DNA from: Ectobius pallidus | Lineage: Eukaryota > Arthropoda > Insecta > Blattodea > Ectobiidae | Assembly (NCBI GenBank): GCA_964059195.1 | Contig: CAXKWD010000006.1 | Span: 136,973,239 to 137,037,238, forward strand | Direction of reading: 5' to 3' | Length of the DNA stretch: 64,000 nt | Part shown: piece by piece, positions 1 to 11,206 of the stretch | How the letters are laid out: every line of letters begins with the position of its first letter | Numbering within the stretch: position 1 is the first letter of the stretch | Notes under the pieces: model-generated | Database searches by the model: none | The model's input: the letters and a program-made list of their open reading frames with translations, nothing else | What the model was told of the DNA's origin: nothing | Translations under genes and position numbers: made by a program

Positions 1-719
1 TATGTGCGAAATAGGATTTGTCGGAAATCTGACCCATTTCCACACTCTGGATGTATAATTAATTTTCTGTTATCCTCAAGTTCTTCGTTTGCACTCGACA
101 TTTCAGGATATGTTACCGACAGATATGAATTCACAGAGAAACGTTTATGTTCTCTTAATTGTTTCGTGGTTAAAATTCTTAACTTTATATGGCAGCTGGT
201 ATTGAATGGGAAGGAAACTTCAGTATAAGTAAACTACACTGAATATAAATTTTGTAATTTTCTTTTCTTTAATCTAAATTTTGGAATGTGAACGCCAAGA
301 ATTTTTTCTAGTGTTGTATCCATGTATATCTTTTCGACGACCATAATTATTAATGTTGGTATGAACATGCACTAAGAGATCTAAAAAATAAAATCATGTA
401 AACTGATTTAACAAAGTGTCAGAATGCTTTCGTTTAACTAGTGATAACTGCAATTATGATATGCAGAAAATAAGTCATTTTTGTAATCGATCTCCGAAAT
501 AAACGCCAGATAGCCTAGATTCATTAAGCAGGTCTGAAGTTTGATAAGCATATGTGAAGGAATATGTGAGTAGTGTTATTTGTCAAAGCTAACTGTATTG
601 CAACTTCCAAAGTTGTACGTAAACACTGTAAACAATAAGTTGTCACGAGAACTGATTTGCATTTGATAAATTCTTTCTAATAATATATTACCGTAAAATA
701 GTCACTAAATTGGGCATAA
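1..719. other. Intergenic, nothing recognised
   Basis: AT-rich unique-looking sequence. The short open frames here show no recognisable domain, codon bias or flanking splice signals. I see no RNA gene or clear repeat. Confidence 0.5.
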
Positions 720-895
720 CTCCGGTACAGGTCAACCGATTTCTTCCAAAATCAATAGGTTTCTTTCATGAACGTTTGGAAGTGCGTATACTAAGTTTCA
801 TGAAAATCTGAAAAAGCGTATTCGTATTATCGCGCGTACAGACATACGGACGGACGAAAGTACCATTGTGGCATTTAATAAATAAATAAATAAAT
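720..895 (+). repeat. Retroelement-like 3' end with (AAAT)n tail
   Basis: A stretch with the phrasing common in arthropod dispersed repeats (catgaaaatctg..., then acagacatacggacggac) runs into a 19-base AAAT-type tail at 877-895. A simple-repeat tail after a conserved block suggests the 3' end of a SINE or LINE. I see no coding remnant and no convincing target duplication, so the class is open. Confidence 0.4.
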
Positions 896-1429
896 CTACA
901 AATATACTTAAACTTAAATATTTGGGTGTATGTTAAGATATCTTGATGGCACTAAAATAGAGACAAAAAATAGCCAAAGTTACACGTCATAAATAAATTC
1001 AAGAATGGAACAAAGCCTTTTTTTAAATACTGGAATCGCTAGTGTTTGTATACACAATGCCTAGAGTAAACAAACCAATGGAAACATTTCGAGTTGCCAA
1101 TGGTATATTCGCTATGCATGCAAGCAACATGATATGCAGATTTATGGAATCGATGCGTTTCACAATGTGCCAGTCTCGCCTGATGGGAGTGGTCAGCTGG
1201 CTTCCTTTATTTCCATGAACCCATTGCCTTCCAACGCACCCAACACATTCAACTGAATAAACAAACAGTGACTTCAATAAGCAGTTAAAGACGGCAATGC
1301 CAGACCCCACACAAATGAAAAAAGAATATTATTAAAATGGAAAAATGGACTCCACAATACCAAAGGGGTGTTAAGTGAACAAGCAATGAAAATGAAATAT
1401 ATAGGCTACATAATTATAATTAGGGTTCG

Positions 1430-1935
1430 GATGTTTAAGACCTAAACAGGTGGAAAATATGACTGGAAATATGACCTTAAAAATTACTAAATATGACCCA
1501 AAAACCCTAAATATTACCTAATAAAATAAAGTATTTTCAAAAAGTAAATGTTCCAATTTAAAACGATTAAAGAGATCACATGAACTCAATCATATAATCA
1601 CTTTTTAACAATTTTGGTTTTACAGTTTTACTTGTAATGAACTTAAATTTTTAAAGAATTTGCTCTGTTTGCTCGCTTCATCAGCTCCAAATACTCCTAA
1701 CATTTTGTAGACCCTGTGCGTCGCTATAAAATATGAACTGCATTAATTTTAAACTTAAGTTACCTATTAATTTGGGATAAACATTAAATTAATTAAATAA
1801 ATTTCAAACTTAATCCGCCCATTTAGTGAATATACTGTATAATTGTGCTCCTTTACCGAATTTATAACTGGAATATGACGTTGAATTACAAACATGACCA
1901 TAATATGACGAAGACCACAAAAATGACCAAAATAT
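1430..1935. repeat. Degenerate repeat rich in ATATGACC
   Basis: The words atatgac, atatgacc and aaatgacc recur many times, clustered at both ends of this block (1455-1515 and 1875-1945), with an AT-rich middle. Clustering of one short word near both ends suggests the subterminal binding sites of a non-autonomous DNA transposon. I could not define clean terminal inverted repeats. The rest of 896-2030 shows nothing recognisable. Confidence 0.35.
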
Positions 1936-2071
1936 GACATATTCAAAATACAAACGGTTCAATTAGGATAAGAAGCATGCAATTCGTGTTTAATTTGTGT
2001 GTGCGGCGAAAACTGAGGTCAGGATAAAAATATGACATGTCATAAACATCTGAATCTTAATTATAATATTA

Positions 2072-2092
2072 ACACACACACACACACACACA
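2072..2092. repeat. (CA)n microsatellite
   Basis: About ten perfect CA units. They create long spurious frames on both strands. Confidence 0.9.
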
Positions 2093-2284
2093 TGCACACT
2101 AATATTCCGATTATCCGAGTCTGGATTAACCGCATAATTGGCACCGGACAGCTTTTCGAAAAAGCAATTAGGCCTACATTCGAATATAATCATGATGAAC
2201 GATTCAACTTTACACCTACTTTCATTTGGTTTAATCGCTTCACGGCCCTTTATAGCATGCACCCGTATTTTTCTACACGTACCA

Positions 2285-2660
2285 TACATACAACAGGTAA
2301 AGGAAGTATTGTGTTCGACCCCGAAATTTGAAGTAGGTTTTCAACATAAATTAGGCCATATAAATAGTTTTTATATTTGGCTTAGATATCTTCTGCAGAT
2401 GTGACATGACTTTCTCTTGCAATTAACGACACTTTGCATGAAGAATATGCCATTTTTCGCGATTTTCTCGAATACGGATCTAAAGATTTTGTTCAAATTT
2501 TGTACCGAGCCAAAACAATTTTTCGCAAAAATACTCCGAAGAGTAATTACAAGCCAACCATCGTTCGCAGAAACTCAATGGCGATCAATAGGTATATCTT
2601 TGCATCAGGCTGAAGAAACTGAATAGGCATTCCCTGTAATATGGCTTCTTATTATATAAT
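2285..2660 (+). repeat. Interspersed repeat family A, copy 1
   Basis: Shares a long colinear string of phrases with the copies at 10090-11165 (reverse), 14050-14300, 42480-43095 (reverse), 46640-47165 and 60215-60605. In order: ggtaaaggaagtattg, gttcgaccccgaaatt, atttggcttag, cgcgattttctcgaa, and tgcatcaggctgaagaaactg, which falls near 2605. No transposase or RT motif is visible in any copy. Probably a non-autonomous mobile element of unknown class. Confidence 0.6.
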
Positions 2661-3035
2661 AGCAACATTTGAAATGATGAAATTGTATTGTCCATACTTA
2701 CGTTAAAGAAATGATGAGAGTGAATTACGTCAGATTTTAATGGGATGCGTATCCTTGGAGGATTGACACGAACCGTGGCAAAGACTTCTCTTCATTTTTA
2801 CAGCTGGAATGTTTTAATGGTAAAAGTAATGTGCTTCACTTCAACATTCTTTTTATTGTTGCCTGAGTAATGTGGAGAAATGGACGGGCTAATCTTGTAG
2901 TAAGCTTTTGTAAAGAGTTTCTTCAGTCGGTTTCATGGAAAGCTATGAAGTTTGTACTATGTTTTGTAGGTTACTATCTAAATACATCTTTAAATTCATC
3001 CTAAAGTATTTTTTTTTTCAATAAATGATCTATAG

Positions 3036-3349
3036 CAGCGTTTCTCAACCAATGGTCCGCGGACAACTGGTGGCCCGCGAAGATGGTGCAGACATAATTT
3101 AAAAAATATCATAAAGGAAGTGGAAAGTAAAGAAGTAAAACTCCGGTTTTAATATTTTTCCAAATTCAATAACTGTGTTTCCGTCGAATTAAAAAAATAT
3201 ATTTAGATTTATTTCGTTACAATGACCTATAATTAATTCCCCAAATATTAAGAATATGGGCCTACATAGCCTACTTTTAAAAATGGGATAAAAATTAGGG
3301 GTCCGTAAAAACTGTTAGACATTTTAGAGGTCCTAGGGTTCAAAAAGGG
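3036..3349 (+). mobile_element. hAT-type non-autonomous element, degraded
   Basis: Begins cagcgtttctcaacc, followed by ggtccgcgg and tggtggcccgcgaag. This is the characteristic opening of the large group of hAT elements whose terminus reads CAGNGGTTCTCAACC. The distal part carries the matching ggggtccgtaaaaac and gaggtcctagggttc phrases. The final inverted repeat is eroded, so no 8-bp duplication can be shown. No transposase coding is visible. Confidence 0.55.
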
Positions 3350-3416
3350 TATTTTTCCGGGCATCCTTCGGAAAGAACTACAGGTAGGCCTATTGAGTCC
3401 TTGCAGATTTATGAGA

Positions 3417-3419
<3 letters not shown>

Positions 3420-3450
<31 letters not shown>
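3420..3450. repeat. (AG)n microsatellite
   Basis: About 15 AG units, followed by shorter purine runs to about 3492. Confidence 0.9.
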
Positions 3451-3452
<2 letters not shown>

Positions 3453-4261
3453 GGGAACTCATTCTGAGAGGGAGAAAGGAAGAGAGAGAGAAATTTCTAA
3501 CCATCCTATCGTAAGCGGCGAGTTGATCTCTCATCACAACAGACCATGAGAGAAGAAACTGAGCAATTACAGAGGTTTATAAAGATCTTAGGGTTGGAAG
3601 AAATAGTGCTCAGCTATAAGCCAGAGTTTCTTCACAGAGCTAATAGGCCTAAGTATTTTCTGATACTAATTGTTTGAAATTGGAAATATTGACAGAATTT
3701 CTAAATAAAAAAAAAAGACAGAAGGGAATTGGTAGCACTTCCGAAATATTAATTAATCATGCTTGTAGGAGCACATGCTCGAGGGTACCTCGTCTGGTGT
3801 TCAACTGGTAGTAATTGGAGTCTCGGATTCGAGTGTATCAACCTGGGAGTCTGAGAAGCAGGGTCGCGCAGCTATTGATTTGAACTCACAGGGCAAGGAG
3901 GGATGGAGCAGTGGCGTGCAAAATCTACCTAGGTAGGCCTACTATCCCATCCAGGCGTGAGTAAGTAATTTTTAGGGAAGACATGCTACCCCTTTTTTTG
4001 AAGTAAAACTTCTTTAGTGGCGGTAGAGGGTAAATCTGGAAAATCAGTTACACTAAAACCGTCACGAAATCAGTCACAATCAGTCACGAAATCAGTCACA
4101 CTCTTACTTGTTTCGGTGCGGACTGCACAGAAAACAATCAACTCAATGATTAGGAGTAATCAAAGGAAATTTTTCAGACCTTACTTCCTCAATGGCAATA
4201 GACAATTCCTAAGCAATCTAAAGGTATATTATCTATTTTATGGAACCCGGAGGTTCATTAC
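3451..4261. other. Intergenic, nothing recognised
   Basis: No gene seen. A block at 4060-4105 repeats cagtcac/aatcagtcac several times. The word gaagtaaaact near 4000 recurs inverted near 4535, so 4000-4545 may be one small element with an A-rich core. Confidence 0.3.
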
Positions 4262-4540
4262 CGCGCAAATCCAAAATTAAAAATTAAAAAAAAAAATTCC
4301 AAAATTTAAAATTATAACATCCAAAAATCCAAAATTTAATAAATAATAAAATAAAAAATTTAAAAATAAAAAAATAAACAATTCAAAGATCGAAAATTTA
4401 AAAAATCCAAAATGAAAAATTCAAAGATCCAAAATTAAAAGGTCCAAAATCCAAAATTAAAAATGTCCAAAAACCCAATATTAAAAAGTCCAATAATGCA
4501 AAATTGAAAAAATACAATAATCAAAAATTGAAAAATTAAA
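4262..4540. repeat. A-rich degenerate tandem of aaatccaaaatta
   Basis: About 280 bases built from variants of aaaatccaaaatt and aaaaattcaaagatcc, a low-complexity expansion without coding potential. It is bracketed by short inverted copies of gaagtaaaact. Confidence 0.6.
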
Positions 4541-4545
4541 GTTTT

Positions 4546-5619
4546 ACTTCTGTCGCGTGGCGTTCCACGCACTCTTTTTTTTTTTAACTAGTTTTCAAGT
4601 AAATTTTATTAGCAGTTTAAATTCTGCATTGTAGTGTGAGCTTCTGAAATTAAAACTGTTTATAAAGGAATGGATTAAAATTCTTATACTGGAGTAAGTT
4701 TAAGAAAGTTTAACTTATTAATGTAACAGAATAGGACTCTTAGGTATAGCTTTCGTAAATCTGAATATTAAAATATTATTTTCATTATTTATTTATAATA
4801 CACGCCTATGAAATGGCTCAACAAATACTGAAGGGTGTCGGTCAAAAGTGCGACATACAAATTCAAAAAATGGCGATGACTTGTTAAAGCACCGGATCAT
4901 GTCAGCCAGGATTTGGATCCCTGAGCGGAGGAAGAAGAATTTATGGTGTACAAAAGATGCTGCAAGCAGATTTTCCGGTTCCGTTATCTGCAGTCATAAT
5001 AATTCGTATCTGTAGACATCCACGGGGATCTCAGCCGTCTTGGGGTGCTTATACCAACAACATTAAATTAAAAAAAAAAAAAAAAAACTCAACATAAAAA
5101 GGTAAAATATTTATTTGAGTTGCGTTTAATGAGTAAGTAAGGTAATGTAAGCCCACAGCGGCAATTATTTCGAGATAGGATTGGAATTTTATAAATTAAA
5201 TTAAAAAAAATAATGGTTTGGCCAATACCACCCATGTTAGATATGGTAGTGTCAACTTATGTAAGTTATAATAGCTAGCATCAATATATACAGCTTTATA
5301 TTCATATGTGCTCAGCCACAGTATATTTTAAGACAAGTTATTTTACATTAATGCTTATCATTTTTAATTTTTTAACTTTTTAAACTCACTGACAAAATTA
5401 CACCAGGGAATTATATTTTTATACTTTGTAATTATACTTAATAAACATACATGTAACTGATATTGGCATAATACTTTTCTCCTGGAACATCTTTTAAAGA
5501 TAAATGAAATTGAGGGTATAAGGTGGTACTAAAAATATCTATTACGCACCCTCATTGGAAATCATGAAGTTCTCGAATACTTTAATGAATCTTATTAAAA
5601 CTCGAAAATGAACAAAACA
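4546..5619. other. Intergenic, nothing recognised
   Basis: AT-rich, with a poly-A run at about 5069-5087 and no supported gene, RNA or defined repeat. Confidence 0.45.
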
Positions 5620-5662
5620 TATCGCTATTTGTGTCACTATAAGCAGGATAGCCTATGGCTGG

Positions 5663-5717
<55 letters not shown>

Positions 5718-5850
5718 GAATATAAAAACAATTGTACTCAGGTGCGATAAAATGAAAGTGATAAAAATAAGACGATAAAATTGTGACGATAGACATTTGC
5801 CATTGGTTGAAATTACACATGTTCTTATACTGGATTGCTCACTGTTTTAT
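5620..5850 (+). repeat. Interspersed repeat family C, copy 1
   Basis: Matches 27270-27660 and 61800-62255. Shared phrases are atcgctatttgtgt, aatgaaagtgataaaaa, gacgataaaatt and cttatactggattg, in the same order. In this copy a (TA)n microsatellite (5667-5712) replaces much of the middle. No coding remnant. Class unknown. Confidence 0.6.
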
Positions 5851-6082
5851 GATCTAATAGTCAATTAGATTATATGTAACTGAAGCCTTCTACGTGATAT
5901 CTGGACAAATCTCTCGCCACTTATCACGAGATGATGATCGCCAGGAAGTGACAGCGAATAATGAAGCATTTATATAATGCAAATCGTGGGCAAACTAGCC
6001 ATATTACGAGATCAACGTGGAAGATTAGATAAGCACCCCAATGACCAGTCTGTTAGGGCGAAAATTACGAATGACCCTTGAA

Positions 6083-6113
6083 TTGGGGGGGGGGGAGGGG
6101 GAAGGGGGGGGGA
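6083..6113. repeat. Poly-G tract
   Basis: A nearly pure G run broken by a few A residues. Confidence 0.85.
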
Positions 6114-6300
6114 ATACGCCACTGCATGGGAGTTGGTTGGGCCGGCGCGCCGTCAAGCTGCGGGCCGCAAACTCGCGAACACTCTCACTGCTCTGCTAGT
6201 CTCTCAGTCGACGTCGGAAGTGCTCTAGGAGAACAACGCAACCTCCCGATTGCTCTCTTCCGGTCTGCCGTGCAATTTCACTATCAATGGTAACTATCTC
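6114..6300 (+). promoter_or_regulatory. GC-richer patch, possible promoter or 5' UTR exon of the kinase gene
   Basis: This roughly 190-base patch stands out from the AT-rich surroundings, with CpG-rich words such as ggccggcgcgcc and cgacgtcgg. It contains a TCAGTC initiator-like word (6204-6209) and ends with a plausible splice donor, ATG|GTAACT, near 6287. It lies 1.1 kb upstream of the first coding exon on the same strand. A 5' UTR exon spliced to an acceptor such as ttcactag near 7362 is possible, but unproven. Confidence 0.25.
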
Positions 6301-7414
6301 GTAAACAAAACAAGGCCAGCTATTAAACCATACCTAACTGCCATCACGCATGATAAAGGTTTAGTGATAAAAACTAATCGATAACATGAAGAAAGTTCCT
6401 CGACTTCTGTATTCATTTCTTGCGAGAAACATAATCTAACATTTCGAAAGAACACTAAATATTTATATATTTAAATGTTAGTTTTGTAGCTATAAATTGA
6501 TACGGTACACAATTTTTTAGATTTGAAGTGTAATTTCAAAAAGCGAGTCAGGCAAAATAAAAATAGTTGTTTTATTTTTGGAGATACGAAAAGCCGAAAT
6601 AAAATTCAACTATAATTAACCCAAAATTCGTAAGCTTTTTAGTACGATAGTAATCGAAATGCAACATACCCTCAATTTTGGAAAATAGTTTTACAGAATA
6701 TTTAATTTACATATAGAAAAATCAAGGCTAATCTTACCCCAATTAATCAAATTATATTATGAATACGAAGAATTGTTATTTTACTAATATGAAACTGGAA
6801 TCTTATTACGCACATCATCAAATAAATCCTGTTATTACTTTTATCACTGATCTAGTATTATTTCGATTATTGGCTATTCTAACTAAAATTCAACATCGCT
6901 AACCGTAATGAGAAAATTATTGGGCATTTTTTCCTCAGTATTCTGGTCTTTTTTATACTCTGCATTATTACAAAAGTTATAAGCTTTAAGTATTAACAGG
7001 TTTAAAGTGAGTTACTGTACCTATAATAAACATGAAGCTTTATCAGCACTTCCTTTACAGTACTTTCATAAGGACGAAATAAAAATGTACTACCGTACTT
7101 AAATTTTTCATTAGAAGAGTAAAGTGGAATATAACTTAAATTTACTGCTAAAATGTAAACATTTCTCTTACTGCGTTTTCTAAGAAAAACAATGAAGCAA
7201 CAAGCATATATTTTATATATTAATATATGTTTGTTTAATAGTTACATTTCTAAAGCCTACACTCTCACTGTGAATGCTGCCCCTCACACAATTAAATTGA
7301 AATCCACTGACTTACAAACATATTGTCTTATTTCAATCTGTATATGAAAGTTATTCACTAGGATCTCTAGTGAAGAACATCAAACGGAAGTCGAGGAACT
7401 GAGGTCTTAGGAAG
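6301..7414. other. Sequence upstream of kinase exon 1
   Basis: AT-rich. No repeat family is recognised. The last part must hold the 5' UTR or a splice acceptor. An in-frame TGA lies at 7400-7402, 12 bases before the start codon, so the ATG at 7415 is the first possible start in this exon. Confidence 0.4.
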
Positions 7415-7762
7415 ATGTCAGACAGCGAAGACGAGAGTTGGAGTGCCGAGTCTCCTGTGACGAGCGAATGGTTGGAAGCGATTCTGGCATCCTATCACCA
7501 GCAAGAGCTGCATCATGGTGATGATGAGGAAGATGATCTCGCCGTGAGCATAGGGGATTTTTCAGTGGGTCCAGGGTGTGATGCTGGGGAATGTGTTCTG
7601 AGCGACATCCTAGCTGTAAGGGTCCAATACAGAGTATCTCCAGGTGATCCCGAACCAAGAATGCTCAACCTCATCGTCAAATTATTGCCTCATGACCCTT
7701 TCAGCAGGTTCTTCGTTACTGAAGCTCAGTTCGATCTCCGTGAGATCAAATTCTACACCCAG
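7415..7762 (+). CDS. EcKinase-like/CHK-like kinase, coding exon 1 (residues 1-116)
   Basis: First coding exon of an EcKinase-like protein, a family with the aminoglycoside/choline-kinase fold. Characterised members phosphorylate small molecules such as ecdysteroids, and a detoxification role has been proposed for others; the substrate here is unknown. The ATG is chosen because TGA closes the frame 12 bases upstream. The N-terminus is acidic (SDSEDES, then GDDEEDD around 35-41). Residues 51-66 hold the degenerate glycine-rich loop, LIVK ends at the presumed ATP-binding lysine K89, and E110 in the E-x-x-FY motif is the likely partner glutamate. The exon ends CAG|GTAAGC, a strong donor in phase 0, and joins exon 2 to give the family-typical FYTQVVPEL. 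No signal peptide or membrane segment, so probably cytosolic. Confidence 0.88.
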
Positions 7763-8107
7763 GTAAGCTATCCTACATATTTTCGTAGACACTGATACAA
7801 GTTTCTCGAAGTTATCGTTTGACGCAAATACAAGAAGTTTTCATTCAAGATTATGAAAGTACAGTACAGCAAGGGTTTATAGTTTTACAAGAGGGACTTC
7901 GATATTGGTTCCACGTCACGGGCTATGGCAAGCTACGAAACACTCTGAAAAAGAATTGGGGTAAAATTATGACCATCTTGTTCCTTTGTCATTTAAGGAC
8001 CTACCCTAGGTGACTGGCCAAACTCTTTATTGTTACGAGTAGTCTCAGTTTGGTTGAAACAAGCACGAAATGGCTGTTCTGTAAGTGCAGTCCAGGCTAA
8101 CAAACAA

Positions 8108-8115
8108 CAGTAGTA

Positions 8116-8168
<53 letters not shown>
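8108..8168. repeat. (TAA)n microsatellite
   Basis: Begins with TAG units then perfect TAA. On the minus strand it makes a meaningless poly-leucine frame. It is followed at about 8185-8240 by repeated ccctgactttcc-type words, possibly a hAT remnant. Confidence 0.9.
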
Positions 8169-8169
<1 letters not shown>

Positions 8170-8372
8170 TCCACAGAAATTTCGAAATAAATTTCCTTGA
8201 CTTTTCCCTGACTTTCCATGACAAGAAACTTACATTTCCCTGACCACAAGAATCAATGTTTTCAAGGTACTCCTCCCCCAACCCCTTTACAAAACTAAGA
8301 AATGATTAGCTCAAATAGTGTACTGAAAAGAAAATCGCTTACACAGTCTGGGTTATAGCAGAATGGAACAAA

Positions 8373-8479
<107 letters not shown>

Positions 8480-9118
8480 CTATAATTTCATTACCATCAT
8501 CCTTCTACAATCAATTGCATAAAACAGCAATAACACTTGCATGTTCAACTGCCCATCAAATGATAAATATTGTTTAAGAAATATGTTCTTATGGGACATT
8601 TTCATATAAATATATCACTGGAAGATAATAAATCTTTACATAATAGTAGTAGTGGTAGTAATGAAAATCATAATAATAATTTAAACGAGTCAATTAGAAA
8701 CTAAGAAAAAAGGTCTATGATAAGAAATAATCATTTGGCTATTTATTACGTATATTTAAGATTTTTTCATTTCTTTTCTTAAGTAAGACTGTATCAAGAA
8801 AAACAGAAATGAACTTTCTTTAAAATTCCATAATATGCAATTCAGTATTTTTTCAGAATTATTTATTCGAAATAAATTCCTACTTTGCTTCCCCAATTGG
8901 GGATTTTAAAAGATTCATTGCACAAAAAGAATATGCGAACAAAAAGAACTGTATAAGCTATAATCCAAAAGGCCTACATGAACAATGATGAGCCACAGCA
9001 TCTCTTTCCTGTGCAGTGCAGATCAGCTGGAGCATAACGTGAGGATATCCTGCTTGCCACTCCCTGCGTGATTTACTCGTGACTACAATGCATTTCTGTG
9101 GTATCACAGTCATTATGA

Positions 9119-9397
9119 GTAGCGTAGTGGTTGAGGCGCTGCGCTACATACCGGAAGGTCGCGGATTCGATTCCCGATGAGACCGTTGGTAGTTTTTTTC
9201 AATTGGCCTAATCCTTCTGGTGGTCGACTCAGCCTCTAACAGAAATGAGTACCAGGAGCAATCCTGGGGGTAAAGGCGGCCGGTGCGTAAGGCTGACAAC
9301 CTTACCACTCTCGTGCTGAACCTCAACCTCCTGAAACCCTCTGGCCCTCCATGGCCTGTATAGGCCTGTATAGGTATAGGGATAACTTTATTTTCCT
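9119..9397 (+). mobile_element. tRNA-derived SINE, family 1, with 13-bp target duplication
   Basis: Full-length-looking 279-bp SINE. The head has a pol III A-box (tagcgtagtgg) and a B-box-like gattcgattcc about 50 bases later. The body contains caattggcctaatccttc, gggggtaaaggcggccgg and tgacaaccttacc, all shared with the copy at 51784-52078. It is flanked by acagtcattatga (9106-9118) and acagtcgttatga (9398-9410), a 13-bp duplication with one mismatch, showing insertion by target-primed reverse transcription. The tail reads ataactttattttcct. No protein is encoded. Confidence 0.85.
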
Positions 9398-10089
9398 ACA
9401 GTCGTTATGAATTACAATATGTGAGTCACTGCATTTTACACAGGTTATCAATGAATGAATCGTTGCTATTATTTTACCTGGCGGTTTGGGCTGATTTCAT
9501 GCAGATCCAATAAATCCAATATCCAATATTTGGTAAGGAAGGGGATGTATTTTGGACCACAAATCTTCCGAATGTGTTCTCTGGAAAGAACTTAAGCCGG
9601 GACTCAATTTTGAGACTTTATAAGAACTAGCCTAAATAAAATAAAAAGTTTGAAAATCGGTATGAACCTCGCTCCTACAGCATCTTTGATATCGTGTTCC
9701 TCGGTGAGATGCACGTCTCTGCCAAATATCCTTCGTGGTACGAAAGTAAAGTGTAACTATTTCTCATGGGGCAATACTATCGTACGATTCTAAGGTCAAA
9801 TGTTTTCGGTCATACAACATCGAAAAGATACCCGAATTGTTATAGTAGAATGAGAAAAGTGTTTAGTGAATGATGATAGGAAGGCTAATTTTTCTCGGCG
9901 AACGCTATTGTTAATTTCCTCCCGGGTTTCACGCCGAGTCGAAATTTTATAAAATTCCGAGCTTTTAGATCCAGCTCTAAATGCATCCTCAGTCCAGAAG
10001 TTTCGACTCTGCTGTTAACCCGCGAAAAAATCATTAAAGGTTATATAGTAGTTATCTTAATATATTATAATACATAATACAGAATTCGT

Positions 10090-10625
10090 GTAGGAAATTT
10101 AAACAAAATCGTTAAAGCAGTTTTCAAGAAATGACCAAAAATTAAATTATCTTCATGTAAAGTGGTTGCAAAAATGAAGAGAAATTCGTTACCACGTTTA
10201 GAATTGCATCTACGAAGGATACACAACCCAAATAAAATGCATTCACGTAACTTTCTTTACCCTAAGCATGGGCAATACACCTTTCTCTCTTCACGTTCTG
10301 GTATAGAATAACCGCATTGCAAAGAGTGCGCCTCCAGTTGTTCCAACCTGGTATAAGTATTGATTGTTCAGGCAAAACTGAGTTTCTTCCAAGGGTGGCT
10401 GGCTGATAACATTTTGAGGAAAAAAAATTCAAATTAAAGTTTCAGATTTTAGTACAAGCACCTCATGTACAAAATTTGAACAAAATCGTTAGAGCCGTTT
10501 TCGAGAAGATTGCGAAAAATTAAAATGTCTTCATGTAAAGTGATAATAAAAGTAAAGGGAATTCGTTGCCAATTTTCGTGTCACATCCCCAGAAGGTACG
10601 TAGGCCTAACCCAAATAAAACATTT
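10090..10625 (-). repeat. Interspersed repeat family A, copy 2, first part
   Basis: Reverse-orientation copy colinear with 42480-43095 (caaaatcgttagagccg, cttcatgtaaagt, cccagaaggtacg, cccaaat). Two related halves occur: 10090-10230 resembles 10480-10620, so part of the unit is duplicated here. It is interrupted at 10625 by the tRNA-bearing fold-back and resumes at 10914. Confidence 0.65.
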
Positions 10626-10709
10626 AGTGACAGATATATAAGCCTTCATGAACCACAGATCACTGTCTCTGTTGGACATTACATGAGAATATTATAGGAG
10701 AAAAATTCC

Positions 10710-10781
10710 TCCGACACTGGGACTTGAACCCAGGACCTTTGGCTATTCGCGCCAATGCTCTATCAACTGAGCTAAGCCGGA
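10710..10781 (-). tRNA. tRNA-like sequence inside a repeat (anticodon loop would read GAA)
   Basis: Seventy-two bases fold as a cloverleaf on the minus strand. The acceptor stem is 7 bp with one wobble and one mismatch, the D stem is GCTC/GAGC, the anticodon stem TTGGC/GCCAA, and the T arm CTGGG-TTCAAGT-CCCAG. The loop is GCGAATA, so the anticodon position would be GAA (Phe), but base 33 is C instead of the near-invariant U. It belongs to a repeat family with five such copies in this window. I regard it as a SINE or repeat head with pol III boxes, not a proven functional tRNA gene. Confidence 0.5.
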
Positions 10782-10827
10782 GTTCAATTCACAGCGCCAG
10801 ATGGAACCTCTCTCCTATAAATTGAAC

Positions 10828-10899
10828 TCCGGCTTACCTCAGTTGGTACAGCATTGGCGCGAATATACAAAGGTCCTGGGTTCAAGTCCCGGTGTCGGA
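10828..10899 (+). tRNA. tRNA-like sequence, inverted partner
   Basis: Mirror copy of 10710-10781. It carries extra mismatches (D-stem ACCTC and TACAGC, and a broken anticodon-arm side at gcgaatatacaaa), so it is a decayed pseudo-tRNA. Confidence 0.45.
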
Positions 10900-10913
10900 G
10901 GAATAATATTCTC

Positions 10914-10997
10914 AAAACATTTTATGTTTATAAGATTTTTCGTTCTCGAACTAGGCTGTTCACAGACACACAGACACCCATACAGACATTCTGAGAA

Positions 10998-11056
<59 letters not shown>

Positions 11057-11165
11057 ATAGATCAAAGCGTATATTTACTGTAGCCTATAGTAAAAACTCC
11101 ACATCGAATTTGGGGTGGAACAAAATACTTCCTTTACCTATAGTACCCATGGTGCCTATGATAAA
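10914..11165 (-). repeat. Interspersed repeat family A, copy 2, second part
   Basis: Continuation after the insertion: gatttttcgttctcg, ggctgttcacagacacac, then ttcctttacctatagtacc at the end, matching 42870-43080. It contains an (ATT)n microsatellite at about 10999-11051 where other copies have the cacagaca repeat. Confidence 0.65.
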
Positions 11166-11206
11166 AAAAATAAGCAAAAACAAACGTTAAAGAGGACATT
11201 ATCATG

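Larger units (their letters stand above)
10626..10913. mobile_element. tRNA-bearing fold-back element, short form, nested in family A
   Basis: A 288-bp insertion flanked by the 9-bp direct repeat aaaacattt (10617-10625 and 10914-10922). The uninterrupted paralogue near 42840-42870 reads straight through this point, giving an empty-site comparison. Inside are two head-to-head tRNA-like sequences (10710-10781 minus, 10828-10899 plus) separated by a spacer ending in acagcgccagatggaacc. The left end reads agtgacagatatataag and the right end stops at gaataatattctc. Same family as 29703-30448. Confidence 0.75.

Noticed and set aside
4017..4280. 87-codon frame before the A-rich tract
   Set aside because: Includes simple cagtcac repeats. 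No homology or regulatory context.
8045..8281. Minus-strand frame with a long leucine run
   Set aside because: Translation of a (TAA)n microsatellite. The same applies to frames at 18976-19209, 45747-45986, 51623-51847 and 60768-61121.
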